64,000 bases of DNA from Cyclobacteriaceae bacterium (GCA_016787755.1 JAEUUA010000005.1:124001-188000), one strand, 5' to 3'. Counted from the stretch's first letter, positions 35,860 through 45,373 are shown. Notes: generated from the letters alone by a model not told the origin. Made by a program: numbers and translations.

Positions 35860-37017
35860 AACAACAGGATAGGTAAAGGTAGATGTTAATGATATCCGTT
35901 TACCTGATGCCTGCGACTCACGTGCAGCTTCAATAATTTCAAGCACATGTAAAGCATGCTCGGCAGCAATCAGTGGAATAGTTCCCGACACCATGCTTTC
36001 GGCAATTACTGAAGCCCCTTGCTCCCACACATAAGAACCTGTGTCAGTAGCGTAACGATTGGTCTTTTCATGATCAGTAGTTGCCAGATCCACACCAAAG
36101 GGTGCCCAATCATAACCCAATAAATTCATGTTGCCCTTTGTTCCCCAAATTGAAATGGTAGGTTTATCTTGTCCCGTTCCTTCATGCCCATAGGGATCGA
36201 AATAATTGAACCCGCACTGTACATGAGACAATGCCCCGTGGGCATGTTCCATCAATACCATCGCATTATCTTCAGCAACAACTTTAATTTTTCCTTTATC
36301 ATCCACCAACCTTTCAGTGGTAATGATACTAGTCATGGCCACAACGGATTTTGCAGGGCCTAACAAACCGGTGAGTGTGGCCAAATTATAGACACCTAAA
36401 TCTGGCAAACTCCCACCTCCTTGCTCATAAAAGAATGCCGACCAGGTAGGCCCGAGATGCCCATAATGAGCATGGGCCGCTGATACTTTTCCAATCTTAC
36501 CTTCCTGAATTGCTTTGCTCATATAAGCAAATTGCGGACTGTTGACCACAGCCGGAGCGCCCCAGATTTTTACTCCTTGCTTTTTAGCAAAGTCAAATAA
36601 TGCTTTTCCTTCCCGATAGGTGTTTGCCATGGGTTTTTCACTCCATACATTCTTGCGAGCAGTAAGTGCTAGTTTATTTAAGCGACCGTGCTCCTGCATA
36701 TTGGTAAGATTCACGAGCAGATCAAAAGAAGCCCCTGCTAAAAGCTTATCGATGTGATCGTATTGATTAGGGACGTTATATTTTTCGGCTGCTCTTTTTG
36801 CCCTTTCGGGGATGATGTCGCAAACGCTTACCAACTCAACGTAGTTAGATTTTGAAAGATGCGGCAAATACATAGAAGAAACGCTACCGCACCCAATCAC
36901 TCCAATCTTTATTTTCCCATCCTTTGGCAAAATAACAGAATTGCCCAAATAAGGTGCCAACATACCCGCTACCATTAATTTAGCTGAGCGCTCTATGAAA
37001 TCTTTTCTCGTAAGCAT
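35854..37017 (-). CDS. Gfo/Idh/MocA-family oxidoreductase with Tat-like signal
   Basis: The 387-aa protein starts MLTRKDFIERSAKLMVAGML, resembling a Tat export signal (weak RK rather than RR), followed by the NAD(P)-binding Rossmann strand KIGVIGCGSVSSMYL. The substrate-binding motif EKPMANTYREG is the family EKP motif. The C-terminal alpha/beta domain is complete. Exported relatives such as glucose-fructose oxidoreductase keep a tightly bound cofactor. A role in oxidising a sugar-like or amide-linked substrate in the same pathway as the flanking D-aminoacylase-like lipoproteins is only inferred. ATG 37017 preferred to 37059. Confidence 0.87.
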   Translation of the reverse strand: MLTRKDFIERSAKLMVAGMLAPYLGNSVILPKDGKIKIGVIGCGSVSSMYLPHLSKSNYVELVSVCDIIPERAKRAAEKYNVPNQYDHIDKLLAGASFDLLVNLTNMQEHGRLNKLALTARKNVWSEKPMANTYREGKALFDFAKKQGVKIWGAPAVVNSPQFAYMSKAIQEGKIGKVSAAHAHYGHLGPTWSAFFYEQGGGSLPDLGVYNLATLTGLLGPAKSVVAMTSIITTERLVDDKGKIKVVAEDNAMVLMEHAHGALSHVQCGFNYFDPYGHEGTGQDKPTISIWGTKGNMNLLGYDWAPFGVDLATTDHEKTNRYATDTGSYVWEQGASVIAESMVSGTIPLIAAEHALHVLEIIEAARESQASGKRISLTSTFTYPVVT

Positions 37018-37094
37018 AAGGAACTTGATTTTTAAAATTAAGGTACAAAAAATCGACACATGAAAAAGAAGTTTTGCTGCGAGAGCATGAATGG

Positions 37095-38735
37095 CTATTG
37101 TTTAAGATACCCCGACCCTCGCACACAACGACCGGGTGTTAAACCCGTATGATTTCCATGATCAAGTACCTGAGCACCGTTAACAAAAACATGCACCATG
37201 CCGTCAGCATATTGATGCGGTTGATCAAAGGTTGCATTATCTTTTACGTTAGCAGGATCAAAAATTACCACATCTGCATAATTTCCAACCTGTAAACTGC
37301 CGCGCTTTTTTAATTTCAGATTCGATGCCGGCAATGAAGTAAGTCTGCGGATAGCTTCTTGCAATGACATTACATGTTCTTCACGCACGTACTTACCCAG
37401 CAATCGCGCAAAACTTCCATACGCTCTTGGATGAGTTGCTTCTTTTATAAATGGTTCTTCGGCAGGTATGGATGAGGCATCAGAACAAATACTCACGAAA
37501 GGAAGCGCCAGCATTTTTTTTACATTCTCTTCAGAGATCAAAAAAAAGATGGCTGCTATACCCGATTTATCCGATATAATAAGATCAAGCATGGTTTCAT
37601 TGGCATTTTTACCGTGCAATGCCGCAATTTCACTGAGTCGCTTACCGCGATATAACTTGTTTAAAGAATCTTTTCTAAAGCCAATGATCATAACATCGGT
37701 TGGATCGGAGTTTTTTGTAGGAATCCCTAATCTCAATTCCTCCAATAATTTTTTTCTCGTTATCGGATTTCTGAGTCGCTTGCGCATTGCAGGAGCACCA
37801 CCTGCCTGAACCCACGTTGGCAATCGGGCCGTGAGTGATGTGCCACTGGCATGATAGGTATACATGTTGGCCGTGATTTTCAATCCTGCTTTCTGTGCAC
37901 TGTCTATCTTCGCAATTACTGTATCTACTTTATTCCAGTTCCACGTGTTGTTTATTTTCAAATGATAAATCTCAGTTGGTACATTCGCTTCCTGCGAAAT
38001 AGTAAATACTTCGTTGAGGGCAGAATAAATTTTATCACTTTCGCTGCGCATGTGGGTAATGTACATGCCATCATACCTGGCAATTACTTTACATAATTCA
38101 ATCAATTCGTTGGTGTCGGCATAATCAGCCGGAGCATAGATAAGTGACGATCCTAATCCCATTGCTCCTTGTCGCATCGCTTCATCAACCAACTGCTTCA
38201 TGCGAGCTAATTCACTAGCATTTGGTTTTTTGTTTTCGAAACCCAATACGTAATTGCGCACGGTGGTTGCTCCTACAAACGAAGCGAAGTTTGTACTCAC
38301 CCCTTTTTTTTCAAGTACGCCAAAGTATTCACCCAGGGATGTCCAAAGAGAATCATTCGCATTTTTTTTTCTTCTGGGTCCCGGACTCCAACCCTCTCCA
38401 AATACTTCGAGTGTAACTCCTTGTTTAAGATCGCTCATGGAACGGCCATCTTTTAGCAATGAACCATCAGCCCAACTTAGCATGTTGATAAAACCGGGTG
38501 CCACTGCTAATCCGGTGGCGTCAATTTCAGTTACACCTTTCCTTTCAGATAGATCTCCCATCGCGACCAGTGTATCGGCCTGAATGGCAACATCTCCTGC
38601 AATAGGATTTCCACCGAGCCCGTCATAAATCATTCCATGGCGGATGATTAAATCATAATCCGGTTTTTTTTCGCCACAAGCAAAAACAATCCACGCACCT
38701 GTAAGCACCAGAAATAACTTTATAACTCTACCCAT
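37095..38735 (-). CDS. D-aminoacylase-like amidohydrolase, lipoprotein (copy 2)
   Basis: The 546-aa protein has a lipoprotein signal (GAWIVFAC, cysteine 20) and is a paralogue of the gene at 33338-35020, sharing most motifs: DLIIRHGMIYDG, APGFINMLSWAD, QGVTLEVFGEGW, EIYHLKI, SDAS, HPRAYGSFARLLGKYVRE, and HVFVNGAQVLDHGNHTG. As in copy 1 the HxH metal motif is missing (NMLSWA at residues 84-89). The agmatinase-family gene upstream overlaps its start by 8 bp. Substrate is open; presence of two divergent copies suggests two substrates. Confidence 0.85.
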   Translation of the reverse strand: MGRVIKLFLVLTGAWIVFACGEKKPDYDLIIRHGMIYDGLGGNPIAGDVAIQADTLVAMGDLSERKGVTEIDATGLAVAPGFINMLSWADGSLLKDGRSMSDLKQGVTLEVFGEGWSPGPRRKKNANDSLWTSLGEYFGVLEKKGVSTNFASFVGATTVRNYVLGFENKKPNASELARMKQLVDEAMRQGAMGLGSSLIYAPADYADTNELIELCKVIARYDGMYITHMRSESDKIYSALNEVFTISQEANVPTEIYHLKINNTWNWNKVDTVIAKIDSAQKAGLKITANMYTYHASGTSLTARLPTWVQAGGAPAMRKRLRNPITRKKLLEELRLGIPTKNSDPTDVMIIGFRKDSLNKLYRGKRLSEIAALHGKNANETMLDLIISDKSGIAAIFFLISEENVKKMLALPFVSICSDASSIPAEEPFIKEATHPRAYGSFARLLGKYVREEHVMSLQEAIRRLTSLPASNLKLKKRGSLQVGNYADVVIFDPANVKDNATFDQPHQYADGMVHVFVNGAQVLDHGNHTGLTPGRCVRGSGYLKQ

Positions 38736-39525
38736 TCTCAGAAAGCAGTAATCGATCTAACAATTCTTTAAAAAGTTTAGCTGCCAGCATGGCGGTTATT
38801 CCCGATGGATCGCGTGTCGGATTAAACTCAACAAGATCCGCACCGACCAAATTTCCTTTTAGTTTTTGAATAATCGTGAACACTTCGCGACTGGTGAAAC
38901 CTCCGGGTTCATGATGAGAAACTCCGGGTGCAAAAGCCGGATCGATGGCATCTAGATCCAACGAAACATACGTGGGACCGTGAAACTGAAATTGAATAGC
39001 ACTGTTCCAGTCCTTCATTTCAATAATCTCCACGCCAAAGCGAGCAGCCTGCTCTCGCTGATGGGTACTTAACGTGCGAATCCCCACCTGCACCAAACGC
39101 ACGGCTAACTCTTCTTCCATGATTCTCGCAAAGGGGCATGCATGTGAATATTTATCGCCCTCAAACGAATCATATAAATCACCATGCGCATCGATATGCA
39201 GAATATTTAATCGACCATACTTCTTAGCAAATGCTTTTACCACAGGGTAACTGATGGAATGATCGCCCCCCAGGGTAAGTATCCGATGATCTTGAGCAAG
39301 AAGATTATGGATTGAATTTTCAATAACAGACAATGGATTCTCGCCATTAAAGGCAAGATCTCCAGCATCCGACCAGATTTCCGATTCCTTTAAATCGATG
39401 CCTCGTTCTGTGAAATAATTAGCCGAATCGGAATGAAAGGCAGCCCTGATTTTATTGGGAGCCTGAGCCGGTCCGCGAAGAAAAGAAGAGGCCGCATCGA
39501 AAGGAATACCAAGAATTGAAATCAT
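38728..39525 (-). CDS. Agmatinase / arginase-family ureohydrolase
   Basis: The 265-aa protein has all six manganese ligands of the ureohydrolase family: H89 in GGDHS, D112, H114 and D116 in DAHGD, and D190 and D192 in SLDLDAIDP. It would cleave a guanidino compound to urea and an amine; agmatine is the usual call but substrates such as guanidinobutyrate or guanidine are possible and not decided by these residues. ATG 39525 gives a normal N-terminus (MISILGIPFD); a longer frame is not needed. Its end overlaps the next gene by 8 bp, so translation is coupled with D-aminoacylase copy 2. Confidence 0.9.
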   Translation of the reverse strand: MISILGIPFDAASSFLRGPAQAPNKIRAAFHSDSANYFTERGIDLKESEIWSDAGDLAFNGENPLSVIENSIHNLLAQDHRILTLGGDHSISYPVVKAFAKKYGRLNILHIDAHGDLYDSFEGDKYSHACPFARIMEEELAVRLVQVGIRTLSTHQREQAARFGVEIIEMKDWNSAIQFQFHGPTYVSLDLDAIDPAFAPGVSHHEPGGFTSREVFTIIQKLKGNLVGADLVEFNPTRDPSGITAMLAAKLFKELLDRLLLSENG

Positions 39526-39727
39526 AGGGAATTGAAAATGGGGATTAATCGAGTAACAAGGTTCTAAATTATAGAAACGAAACATTGTTTTAACACTTAT
39601 TTGGATTCAGTCCATCAAAAGAATTTCGTACCTTTACGGCCCCTTCTATTTTGTGATACGATAGTTCCGCTACCCTATCCCAAATCCCAGGGGATTCAGG
39701 AACAAATTAAAGGACTAACAAAAAAAC

Positions 39728-40186
39728 ATGGCCAGACCGCAAGAAACGTTTAACAAAAAAGAACTAGAGAAAAAAAGACTTCAAAAAAGGAAGGAAAAAG
39801 AGCAGCGGAAAGAAGAGCGAAAAGCAAATGCCAAGGAAGGAACTTCCTTTGAAGACATGCTTGCTTATGTGGATGAGCATGGTAACATTAGCTCAACTCC
39901 TCCTGATCCATTGAAGAAAAAATCAACCATCAAAACAGATGATATTGTACTTGGCTCAAGAAACAATGGGTCAGTTAATCAGGCTGGAGCTGCCAGGCAA
40001 GGCAGAGTTACTTTTTTTAATACCTCCAAAGGATTTGGCTTTATTAAGGACACCGAAAATGGTGAGAGCATTTTCGTTCATAGTAATGGACTGTCCACTC
40101 CGATAAAGGAAAATGATTTAGTTTCTTTCGAAACAGAGCGTGGCTTTAAGGGGCTAAACGCAGTGCGTGTAAAAGTAGTTAAGTAG
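39728..40186 (+). CDS. Cold-shock domain protein with charged N-terminal extension
   Basis: The 152-aa protein has a C-terminal cold-shock domain (about residues 90-152): RQGRVTFFNTSKGFGFIK with RNP1 KGFGFI, and IFVHSNGL with RNP2 FVH. The N-terminal 85 residues are very rich in lysine, arginine and glutamate (KKELEKKRLQKRKEKEQRK) and probably disordered or coiled. Typical CspA-type proteins are about 70 aa and lack this. It binds RNA or single-stranded DNA. The roughly 90-nt leader after a TACCTTTA box (39629-39636) has a small dyad. The gene stands alone. Confidence 0.88.
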   Translation: MARPQETFNKKELEKKRLQKRKEKEQRKEERKANAKEGTSFEDMLAYVDEHGNISSTPPDPLKKKSTIKTDDIVLGSRNNGSVNQAGAARQGRVTFFNTSKGFGFIKDTENGESIFVHSNGLSTPIKENDLVSFETERGFKGLNAVRVKVVK

Positions 40187-40196
40187 GCTTAATCAA

Positions 40197-40577
40197 TTAA
40201 GCCTCTGTTTCTTCCTCCTTCTCAACTTCAGGTTGAACTGTACTTACTGATAGGGTAAATTGCTTGTCTAAAACAAATTCATATTTACTGGTGTCTAGGA
40301 GTTCCGAAGCTGTCTTTGATTGCGAAAGTACGTGTAATAAATCCTGAGCAGTAGCTGATTTTCTGATATCATTCAAAGCACGGCCTTGAAAAGCTTGCAT
40401 CGTAAACGTGTATCCCTTTTCCTTGGGATTTAAGGTCTTGAATTCGTGCCCAAAAAATTTATATTGTTGAGTTCCTCCTTCTGCGGCAACCATTAATTGC
40501 AAGATAGCTGGACGGTATTTACTCCATAATGAAACGTATAACTGATTTGAATTAGAACTAAAAAATCTTGGACTCAT
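40197..40577 (-). CDS. Conserved hypothetical protein downstream of rpoD
   Basis: The 126-aa protein has no signal peptide or known domain. It reads as a soluble alpha/beta protein (LWSKYRPAILQLMVAAEGG, QQYKFFGHEFKTLN, GYTFTMQAFQGRALNDI, DLLHVLSQSKTASELL) with an acidic tail. It sits 41 bp behind the primary sigma factor gene on the same strand, so it is likely co-transcribed with it. Similar proteins seem to be restricted to Bacteroidota, but I cannot assign a function. Confidence 0.7.
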   Translation of the reverse strand: MSPRFFSSNSNQLYVSLWSKYRPAILQLMVAAEGGTQQYKFFGHEFKTLNPKEKGYTFTMQAFQGRALNDIRKSATAQDLLHVLSQSKTASELLDTSKYEFVLDKQFTLSVSTVQPEVEKEEETEA

Positions 40578-40618
40578 TTCTCTTTATTAAATTTAGCGGT
40601 AGATCGATTTCTCTTTTA

Positions 40619-41482
40619 TTAACCCAAATAAGACTTCAAATATTTGCTACGCGAAGTATGTCTTAATCTCCGGGTTGCCTTTTCTTTGATTTGTCGTACG
40701 CGCTCGCGGGTAAGTTTAAACTTATCACCAATTTCTTCCAACGTCATGGGATGACCACCGTTTAAACCATAGTAATCACAAATAACTTCCGATTCCCTTT
40801 CTGATAAGGTTGACAAAGCCCTTGAGACTTCAAGCTTAAGTGAATCCATCATCAGCGCAGCATCGGGAGTTTCTTCGCTGTTGCTTTCCAATACGTCAAG
40901 CAGTTTATTTTCTTCACCTTGAACGAAGGGTGCATCTACAGAAATTTGTCTTCCCCCCACACTCATGGTGCTTTCCACCTCTTCTATGGTCACATCCATG
41001 ATTTCAGCCACTTCGGCTGGCGAAGGTTCGCGTTGAAACTTTTGTTCAAGCTCTGAAAAAGCCCGCGAGATTTTGTTTAGTGATCCTACGCGGTTCAACG
41101 GCAAACGTACCACACGAGATTGTTCAGCAAGTGCCTGTAAAATAGATTGACGAATCCACCAAACAGCGTAGGAGATAAATTTAAAACCACGGGTTTCGTC
41201 AAAGCGCATGGCCGCCTTTATCAAACCCACGTTTCCTTCGTTGATAAGATCCCCTAACGTAAGACCATTATTTTGGTATTGCTTAGCCACTGACACCACG
41301 AATCGCAAATTGGCTTTAGTCATTTTTTCAAGTGCGATTTGATCTCCCGCTCTGATTCGCTTAGCCAAATCCACTTCCATTTCGGCCGTGATCAAATCTA
41401 CCTTTCCTATTTCCTGTAAATATTTGTCAAGAGACTGGCTCTCTCTATTTGTAATTTGCTTACTGATTTTTAATTGCCTCAT
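40619..41482 (-). CDS. rpoD: Primary RNA polymerase sigma factor RpoD/SigA
   Basis: The 287-aa protein is the short primary sigma factor of Bacteroidota: no region 1.1, then [14 protein letters not shown], region 1.2/2 ([35 protein letters not shown]), 2.4 ([18 protein letters not shown]), region 3 and region 4.2 ([28 protein letters not shown]). Its region 2.4 reads the TAnnTTTG -7 box seen elsewhere in the window. It is a house-keeping gene with the hypothetical gene behind it. Confidence 0.97.
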   Translation of the reverse strand: MRQLKISKQITNRESQSLDKYLQEIGKVDLITAEMEVDLAKRIRAGDQIALEKMTKANLRFVVSVAKQYQNNGLTLGDLINEGNVGLIKAAMRFDETRGFKFISYAVWWIRQSILQALAEQSRVVRLPLNRVGSLNKISRAFSELEQKFQREPSPAEVAEIMDVTIEEVESTMSVGGRQISVDAPFVQGEENKLLDVLESNSEETPDAALMMDSLKLEVSRALSTLSERESEVICDYYGLNGGHPMTLEEIGDKFKLTRERVRQIKEKATRRLRHTSRSKYLKSYLG

Positions 41483-41537
41483 AAATATTGAATGAAAATG
41501 TTAGTAATCAATAAAAGGATAATACTGGGGAATTAGT

Positions 41538-42641
41538 TCAAATGGGCTGCGCTCCTAATTGCTTCAACAACCGGGCATGCCCTGCCAAGGCATCAACAAA
41601 GGTACGGGCGCTTTTATACGGAAGTCCAAACTCAAGCGCAGTTTCTTTCACAATACCGGAAATTTTTCGGTAATGAACGTGGCAGATATTGGGGAACAAG
41701 TGATGTTCAATCTGAAAATTAAGCCCACCTACGTACCATGAAAACCATCGGCTTTTGTTGCCAAAATTTGTAGTAGTGATTAACTGATGAATTGCCCAGT
41801 TATTTTCAAGCTGGTTCTTCTCATCAGGAAGGGGAAACTCGGTGCCTTCAATTACATGCGCTGGCTGAAATATGATGGCCAATAGAAAGCCGGCTATGTA
41901 ATGCATCATAAAAATGCCAATTAGTATTTGCCACCAGGCTAACGGAGTTATGAGAACGGGTATAACAAAAATATAGCTGACGTAAACAATCTTGGTGAAG
42001 ATCAACACTAGCCATTCTCTGGCTGCATGAGCATTGTTCATTTTAGTCAGTCCAGTCTTATTGTATTTATCTAAGCGCGAAAAATCCTTAAAGGTCATCC
42101 AGGTTATGGTCATAAGTCCATAAAGAAACCAGGCATAGACATGCTGATACTTGTGAATCCATTTCCAATCAGAATGAGGGGTTAATCGCAAAACACCTCG
42201 TGGACTTATATCTTCATCCTCTTCATGCACGTTGGTATAGGTATGATGAAGAACATTATGCTGAATTTTCCAATTGAAAGCATTGGCACCGATCAAATTC
42301 ATTGAATACCCAACAAAATTATTAACCCATTTCTTTTTCGAATACGCTCCATGGTTTGCATCGTGCATTACCGATAAGCCAATTCCGGCCAAACCAAGCC
42401 CCATAATAACTACAGAGAAAAGTAGCCATCCGGTTCCTGAAATAACTCCAGCCAGGATCAATCCATAGGGAATGAAATACATCCCAAACATGAAAAATGT
42501 CTTAAAAATCATTTCCATATCTGCATGCCGGTTGAGCCCATTCACCTTAAAATACTCACCTACCCTTTTATTTAAGGTTGCTGAAAATTCACGCTGAGAA
42601 GGGGCAAACGTTAACGTTTTTGGACTTTTGGTTGCTGACAT
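41538..42641 (-). CDS. Membrane fatty acid desaturase
   Basis: The 367-aa protein has four membrane helices and three histidine boxes of membrane di-iron desaturases: HDANH, HNVLHH and QIEHH (residues about 90, 131 and 297). QIEHH is typical of front-end and linoleoyl-type desaturases, and similar bacterial enzymes are annotated acyl-CoA or phospholipid desaturases. It acts on lipid acyl chains in the membrane, so a cold or fluidity role is expected. The leader is long if transcription starts at TATCTTTG (42816-42809 on the minus strand), with a palindromic element 26 bp before the start. Confidence 0.9.
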   Translation of the reverse strand: MSATKSPKTLTFAPSQREFSATLNKRVGEYFKVNGLNRHADMEMIFKTFFMFGMYFIPYGLILAGVISGTGWLLFSVVIMGLGLAGIGLSVMHDANHGAYSKKKWVNNFVGYSMNLIGANAFNWKIQHNVLHHTYTNVHEEDEDISPRGVLRLTPHSDWKWIHKYQHVYAWFLYGLMTITWMTFKDFSRLDKYNKTGLTKMNNAHAAREWLVLIFTKIVYVSYIFVIPVLITPLAWWQILIGIFMMHYIAGFLLAIIFQPAHVIEGTEFPLPDEKNQLENNWAIHQLITTTNFGNKSRWFSWYVGGLNFQIEHHLFPNICHVHYRKISGIVKETALEFGLPYKSARTFVDALAGHARLLKQLGAQPI

Positions 42642-42666
42642 TTGATAGTTGTTTAAAACTTTTATC

Positions 42667-42689
42667 CATAACGAGTTTAACCCGTTATG
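42667..42689. repeat. Near-palindrome before desaturase gene
   Basis: CATAACG and CGTTATG form perfect 7-bp arms around a 9-nt centre that itself holds gtttaac. Length is 23 nt, only 26 bp from the desaturase ATG. The symmetric, AT-flanked layout is typical of an operator for a dimeric repressor, but it could also be an mRNA hairpin in the leader. Confidence 0.45.
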
Positions 42690-42808
42690 CTTTAGTAGGA
42701 CAATATTTTTAGTGCCACTCCCCTACCAAACCTGCTTCAATTGAAAAAATCATGTGGCGATATCCATTAAATAGCTTAAAACCTGACAAGATTCAGATAA
42801 TTGATCGG

Positions 42809-42816
42809 CAAAGATA
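42809..42816 (-). promoter_or_regulatory. Candidate -7 box for the desaturase gene
   Basis: On the minus strand the bases read TATCTTTG, matching TAnnTTTG. A -33 TTTG is not clear. It would give a leader of roughly 160 nt. Confidence 0.4.
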
Positions 42817-42899
42817 CGAAGTTTTGGGGGATTTTTTAGAAAACTCTAATCATAGGTAAATGATAATATCACATATGAAATGTGAATAAAAATGTATTT

Positions 42900-44060
42900 T
42901 TATTCAAGGTATCGGGCAATTCCTAATTCTAGTCCTCTTAACTCGGCAAGCCCTTTTAATCTACCTATGGCAGTATACCCTGGCAAGGTCTTTTTAGTGA
43001 GGTCATCTAACATCTGGTGGCCATGATCTGGTCTCATAGGAATAGACCTTCCCATCCGTTCCATCAGTAAAACAATTTCCCTTACAACTTCAGGCATATC
43101 CGTGTCGCCATCCAAATGATCAGCTTCGTAGAAATTGCCTTCTTTGTCGCGCTTTGTATTTCTCAAATGAAGAAAATGAATGTGGTTGCCCAATCGCTTC
43201 ACCATACCCGGAAGATCATTGGTTTGGCGTACGCCATACGAGCCCGTACAAAAACACAACCCATTGGCAGGAGAAGGAGCCGCATGGATAAGGTCTTGTG
43301 CATCCTGCTCGGTGCTTACGATCCTCGGAAGACCCAAAATTGGAAACGGTGGATCATCTGGGTGAATGGCCAGTTTCAATCCTAATGATTCTGCCGTTGG
43401 AACAATCTGCTGGAGAAAATAAAAGAGATGTTCTTTCAACTTTTTAGCATCAATGTGCGAATAGGTTTTTAAGGCGGTTAATATTTGCTCTTCCGTAAAA
43501 CGCTCCTCGCTACCCGGTAATCCTAATAAAGCATTATTATAAAGTGTTTCTTTTTCTGCCGGAGTCATCTGCTCAAAGCGAGTTTTGGCTTTGTCTATTT
43601 CTTCCGTTGTGTAGTCTTTCTCTGCACCGGGGCGCTTCAACAGAAAAAGATCAAATGCAATAAAGGCAGCCTTTTCAAAACGAAGTGCTTTGCTTCCGTT
43701 GGGCATCGTATAGCGCGGGTCGGTGCGCATCCAATCCAAAATCGGCATAAAGTTATAGGTAACTACTTTTAGTCCGCATGCCGCTACATTCTTTAAACTG
43801 ACTTTATAATTCTCAATCCATTGCTGGTAATCTCCCGATTGTTTTTTAATATCCTCATGCACGGGCAAACTTTCAATCACTGTCCAGGTGAGGCCAGCTG
43901 CTTCAATTTCTTTCTTCCGAATGGTAATTTCAGTCGTTGTCCAAATTTCTCCCACAGGAATGTGATGCAGCGCAGTAACAACCCCTGTGCACCCTGCTTG
44001 TCTAATATCCGCAAGGCTTACAGGATCTTTCGGTCCGAACCAGCGCATTGTTTGTTCCAT
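42900..44060 (-). CDS. uxuA: Mannonate dehydratase
   Basis: The 386-aa protein begins [21 protein letters not shown] (first 20 shown by its motif [11 protein letters not shown]), nearly the same as characterised UxuA, and keeps [16 protein letters not shown], the TIM-barrel body, IHPDDPP and MRPDHGHQM. It removes water from D-mannonate to give 2-keto-3-deoxygluconate in hexuronate catabolism. Start 44060 is chosen to match UxuA; a second ATG nine bases upstream is possible. It is the last gene of a six-gene minus-strand operon. Confidence 0.93.
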   Translation of the reverse strand: MEQTMRWFGPKDPVSLADIRQAGCTGVVTALHHIPVGEIWTTTEITIRKKEIEAAGLTWTVIESLPVHEDIKKQSGDYQQWIENYKVSLKNVAACGLKVVTYNFMPILDWMRTDPRYTMPNGSKALRFEKAAFIAFDLFLLKRPGAEKDYTTEEIDKAKTRFEQMTPAEKETLYNNALLGLPGSEERFTEEQILTALKTYSHIDAKKLKEHLFYFLQQIVPTAESLGLKLAIHPDDPPFPILGLPRIVSTEQDAQDLIHAAPSPANGLCFCTGSYGVRQTNDLPGMVKRLGNHIHFLHLRNTKRDKEGNFYEADHLDGDTDMPEVVREIVLLMERMGRSIPMRPDHGHQMLDDLTKKTLPGYTAIGRLKGLAELRGLELGIARYLE

Positions 44061-44157
44061 CAAAATCATATCAACGCATATTTAATTTTCTTTCAAACGA
44101 CTTAAGTACCCTTAGAATAACTCTTGTTACGAAAAACCATAAAGCGGTTTCTTTCAT

Positions 44158-45354
44158 TTATTTCTGATTTGAGGGGAGAAACGAAACTGCCAGGGTTCCA
44201 ATGATTGCCAGCCCAATTAAAGCAGCAAACCCGTTGGCATAACTTCCACTTTGATCGCGAAGCCACCCGGCAAGCATGGGCGCAAACGCTTCCGCTAATC
44301 CATCGGCTGTAATCACCAGCCCCATGACACGTCCCATCACTTTCACACCAAAAAGTTCTGCAGCCATTAATGGGATAATCATGTAATCACCTCCCAGGGC
44401 AACCCCAAACAAAAATGCAAAAATGTAAATCACCCCGGTAGTCTCTGCAAAATAAAGCATGGGGATTGCCAGTGCAACCAGAGCATAAATCAACATCATT
44501 ACATATTTTTTCGCAACCCGATCGGCAAGCCAACCCATCAATAAGCGACCAATAATACTTGAGCCTAACACTATAGATAAAACGTTGGCAGCTTCCTGTT
44601 GTGAATAGTGCAAATCAATACTAAGAAATAATTTTAAATTTTGACTCGTTCCCGCTACTGCGCCAATTGAACACATGCTTCCTATAAGCAATAAGTAAAA
44701 CGGCCATCCCTTAAGGATATTTCTGATTGGAACTTTTGCCAGGGGACGAATAGAATCGGTTTCCGCTTGCGCGGGATTGTCTTTTACGAACCAAGCCATG
44801 GGAAAAGAAATGGAAACCATAAGGATTCCTAATACCGCTAAAGAATTCTGCCACCCGAAGTGGGTGTTGAGTGCTTTGGCAATTTGTGGAACTAACATAC
44901 CCCCAACGCCAATACCAAGGTAAATAATGCCCATTGCTTTACCACGGCTTTTAGTAAACCATCGCGATACCAACACCTGATTGGGTAGTGGACCACCAAA
45001 CATGTAACCCAACGCATTGAAAACATAGAATAGATAAAAATGCCAAAGGGTAGTCATCATGCTCAACCCAATCAAGGCAATACCCCCCAACATAATTCCG
45101 GTTAACATTAATCGTCTCGGGCCAAATCGATCAATGAACCATCCTGCAAAAAATCCAAACAGCGGTCCAACAATTATTTTACCAACCGCGTTACCCGATG
45201 TGACTGTCGCTCTTGACCAACCGAAATCGGTTACCCAGAAGTCGTAAAAAAAGGGAAGGCCATAAAATATGATCCCCACTAACGAGAGCAAACTAAGAAA
45301 GCCGGTTCCAGCAACCTGAAATTGTCCTTTACTTAATTTGTGTTGCTCCATCAT
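44158..45354 (-). CDS. MFS transporter, probably for uronate or related acid
   Basis: The 398-aa protein has 12 membrane helices and the MFS loop GWFIDRFGPRRL. The composition resembles the oxalate/formate-antiporter or monocarboxylate subgroup (VSRWFTKSRGKAMGI, LMGWLADRVAKKY). Position between the SDR and uxuA genes points to transport of a hexuronate or its keto/acid derivative, although this subgroup is not the classic ExuT. No signal. Start is ATG 45354, 19 bp from the SDR stop. Confidence 0.85.
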   Translation of the reverse strand: MMEQHKLSKGQFQVAGTGFLSLLSLVGIIFYGLPFFYDFWVTDFGWSRATVTSGNAVGKIIVGPLFGFFAGWFIDRFGPRRLMLTGIMLGGIALIGLSMMTTLWHFYLFYVFNALGYMFGGPLPNQVLVSRWFTKSRGKAMGIIYLGIGVGGMLVPQIAKALNTHFGWQNSLAVLGILMVSISFPMAWFVKDNPAQAETDSIRPLAKVPIRNILKGWPFYLLLIGSMCSIGAVAGTSQNLKLFLSIDLHYSQQEAANVLSIVLGSSIIGRLLMGWLADRVAKKYVMMLIYALVALAIPMLYFAETTGVIYIFAFLFGVALGGDYMIIPLMAAELFGVKVMGRVMGLVITADGLAEAFAPMLAGWLRDQSGSYANGFAALIGLAIIGTLAVSFLPSNQK

Positions 45355-45373
45355 GTAATAAGCCAGTACGTAT

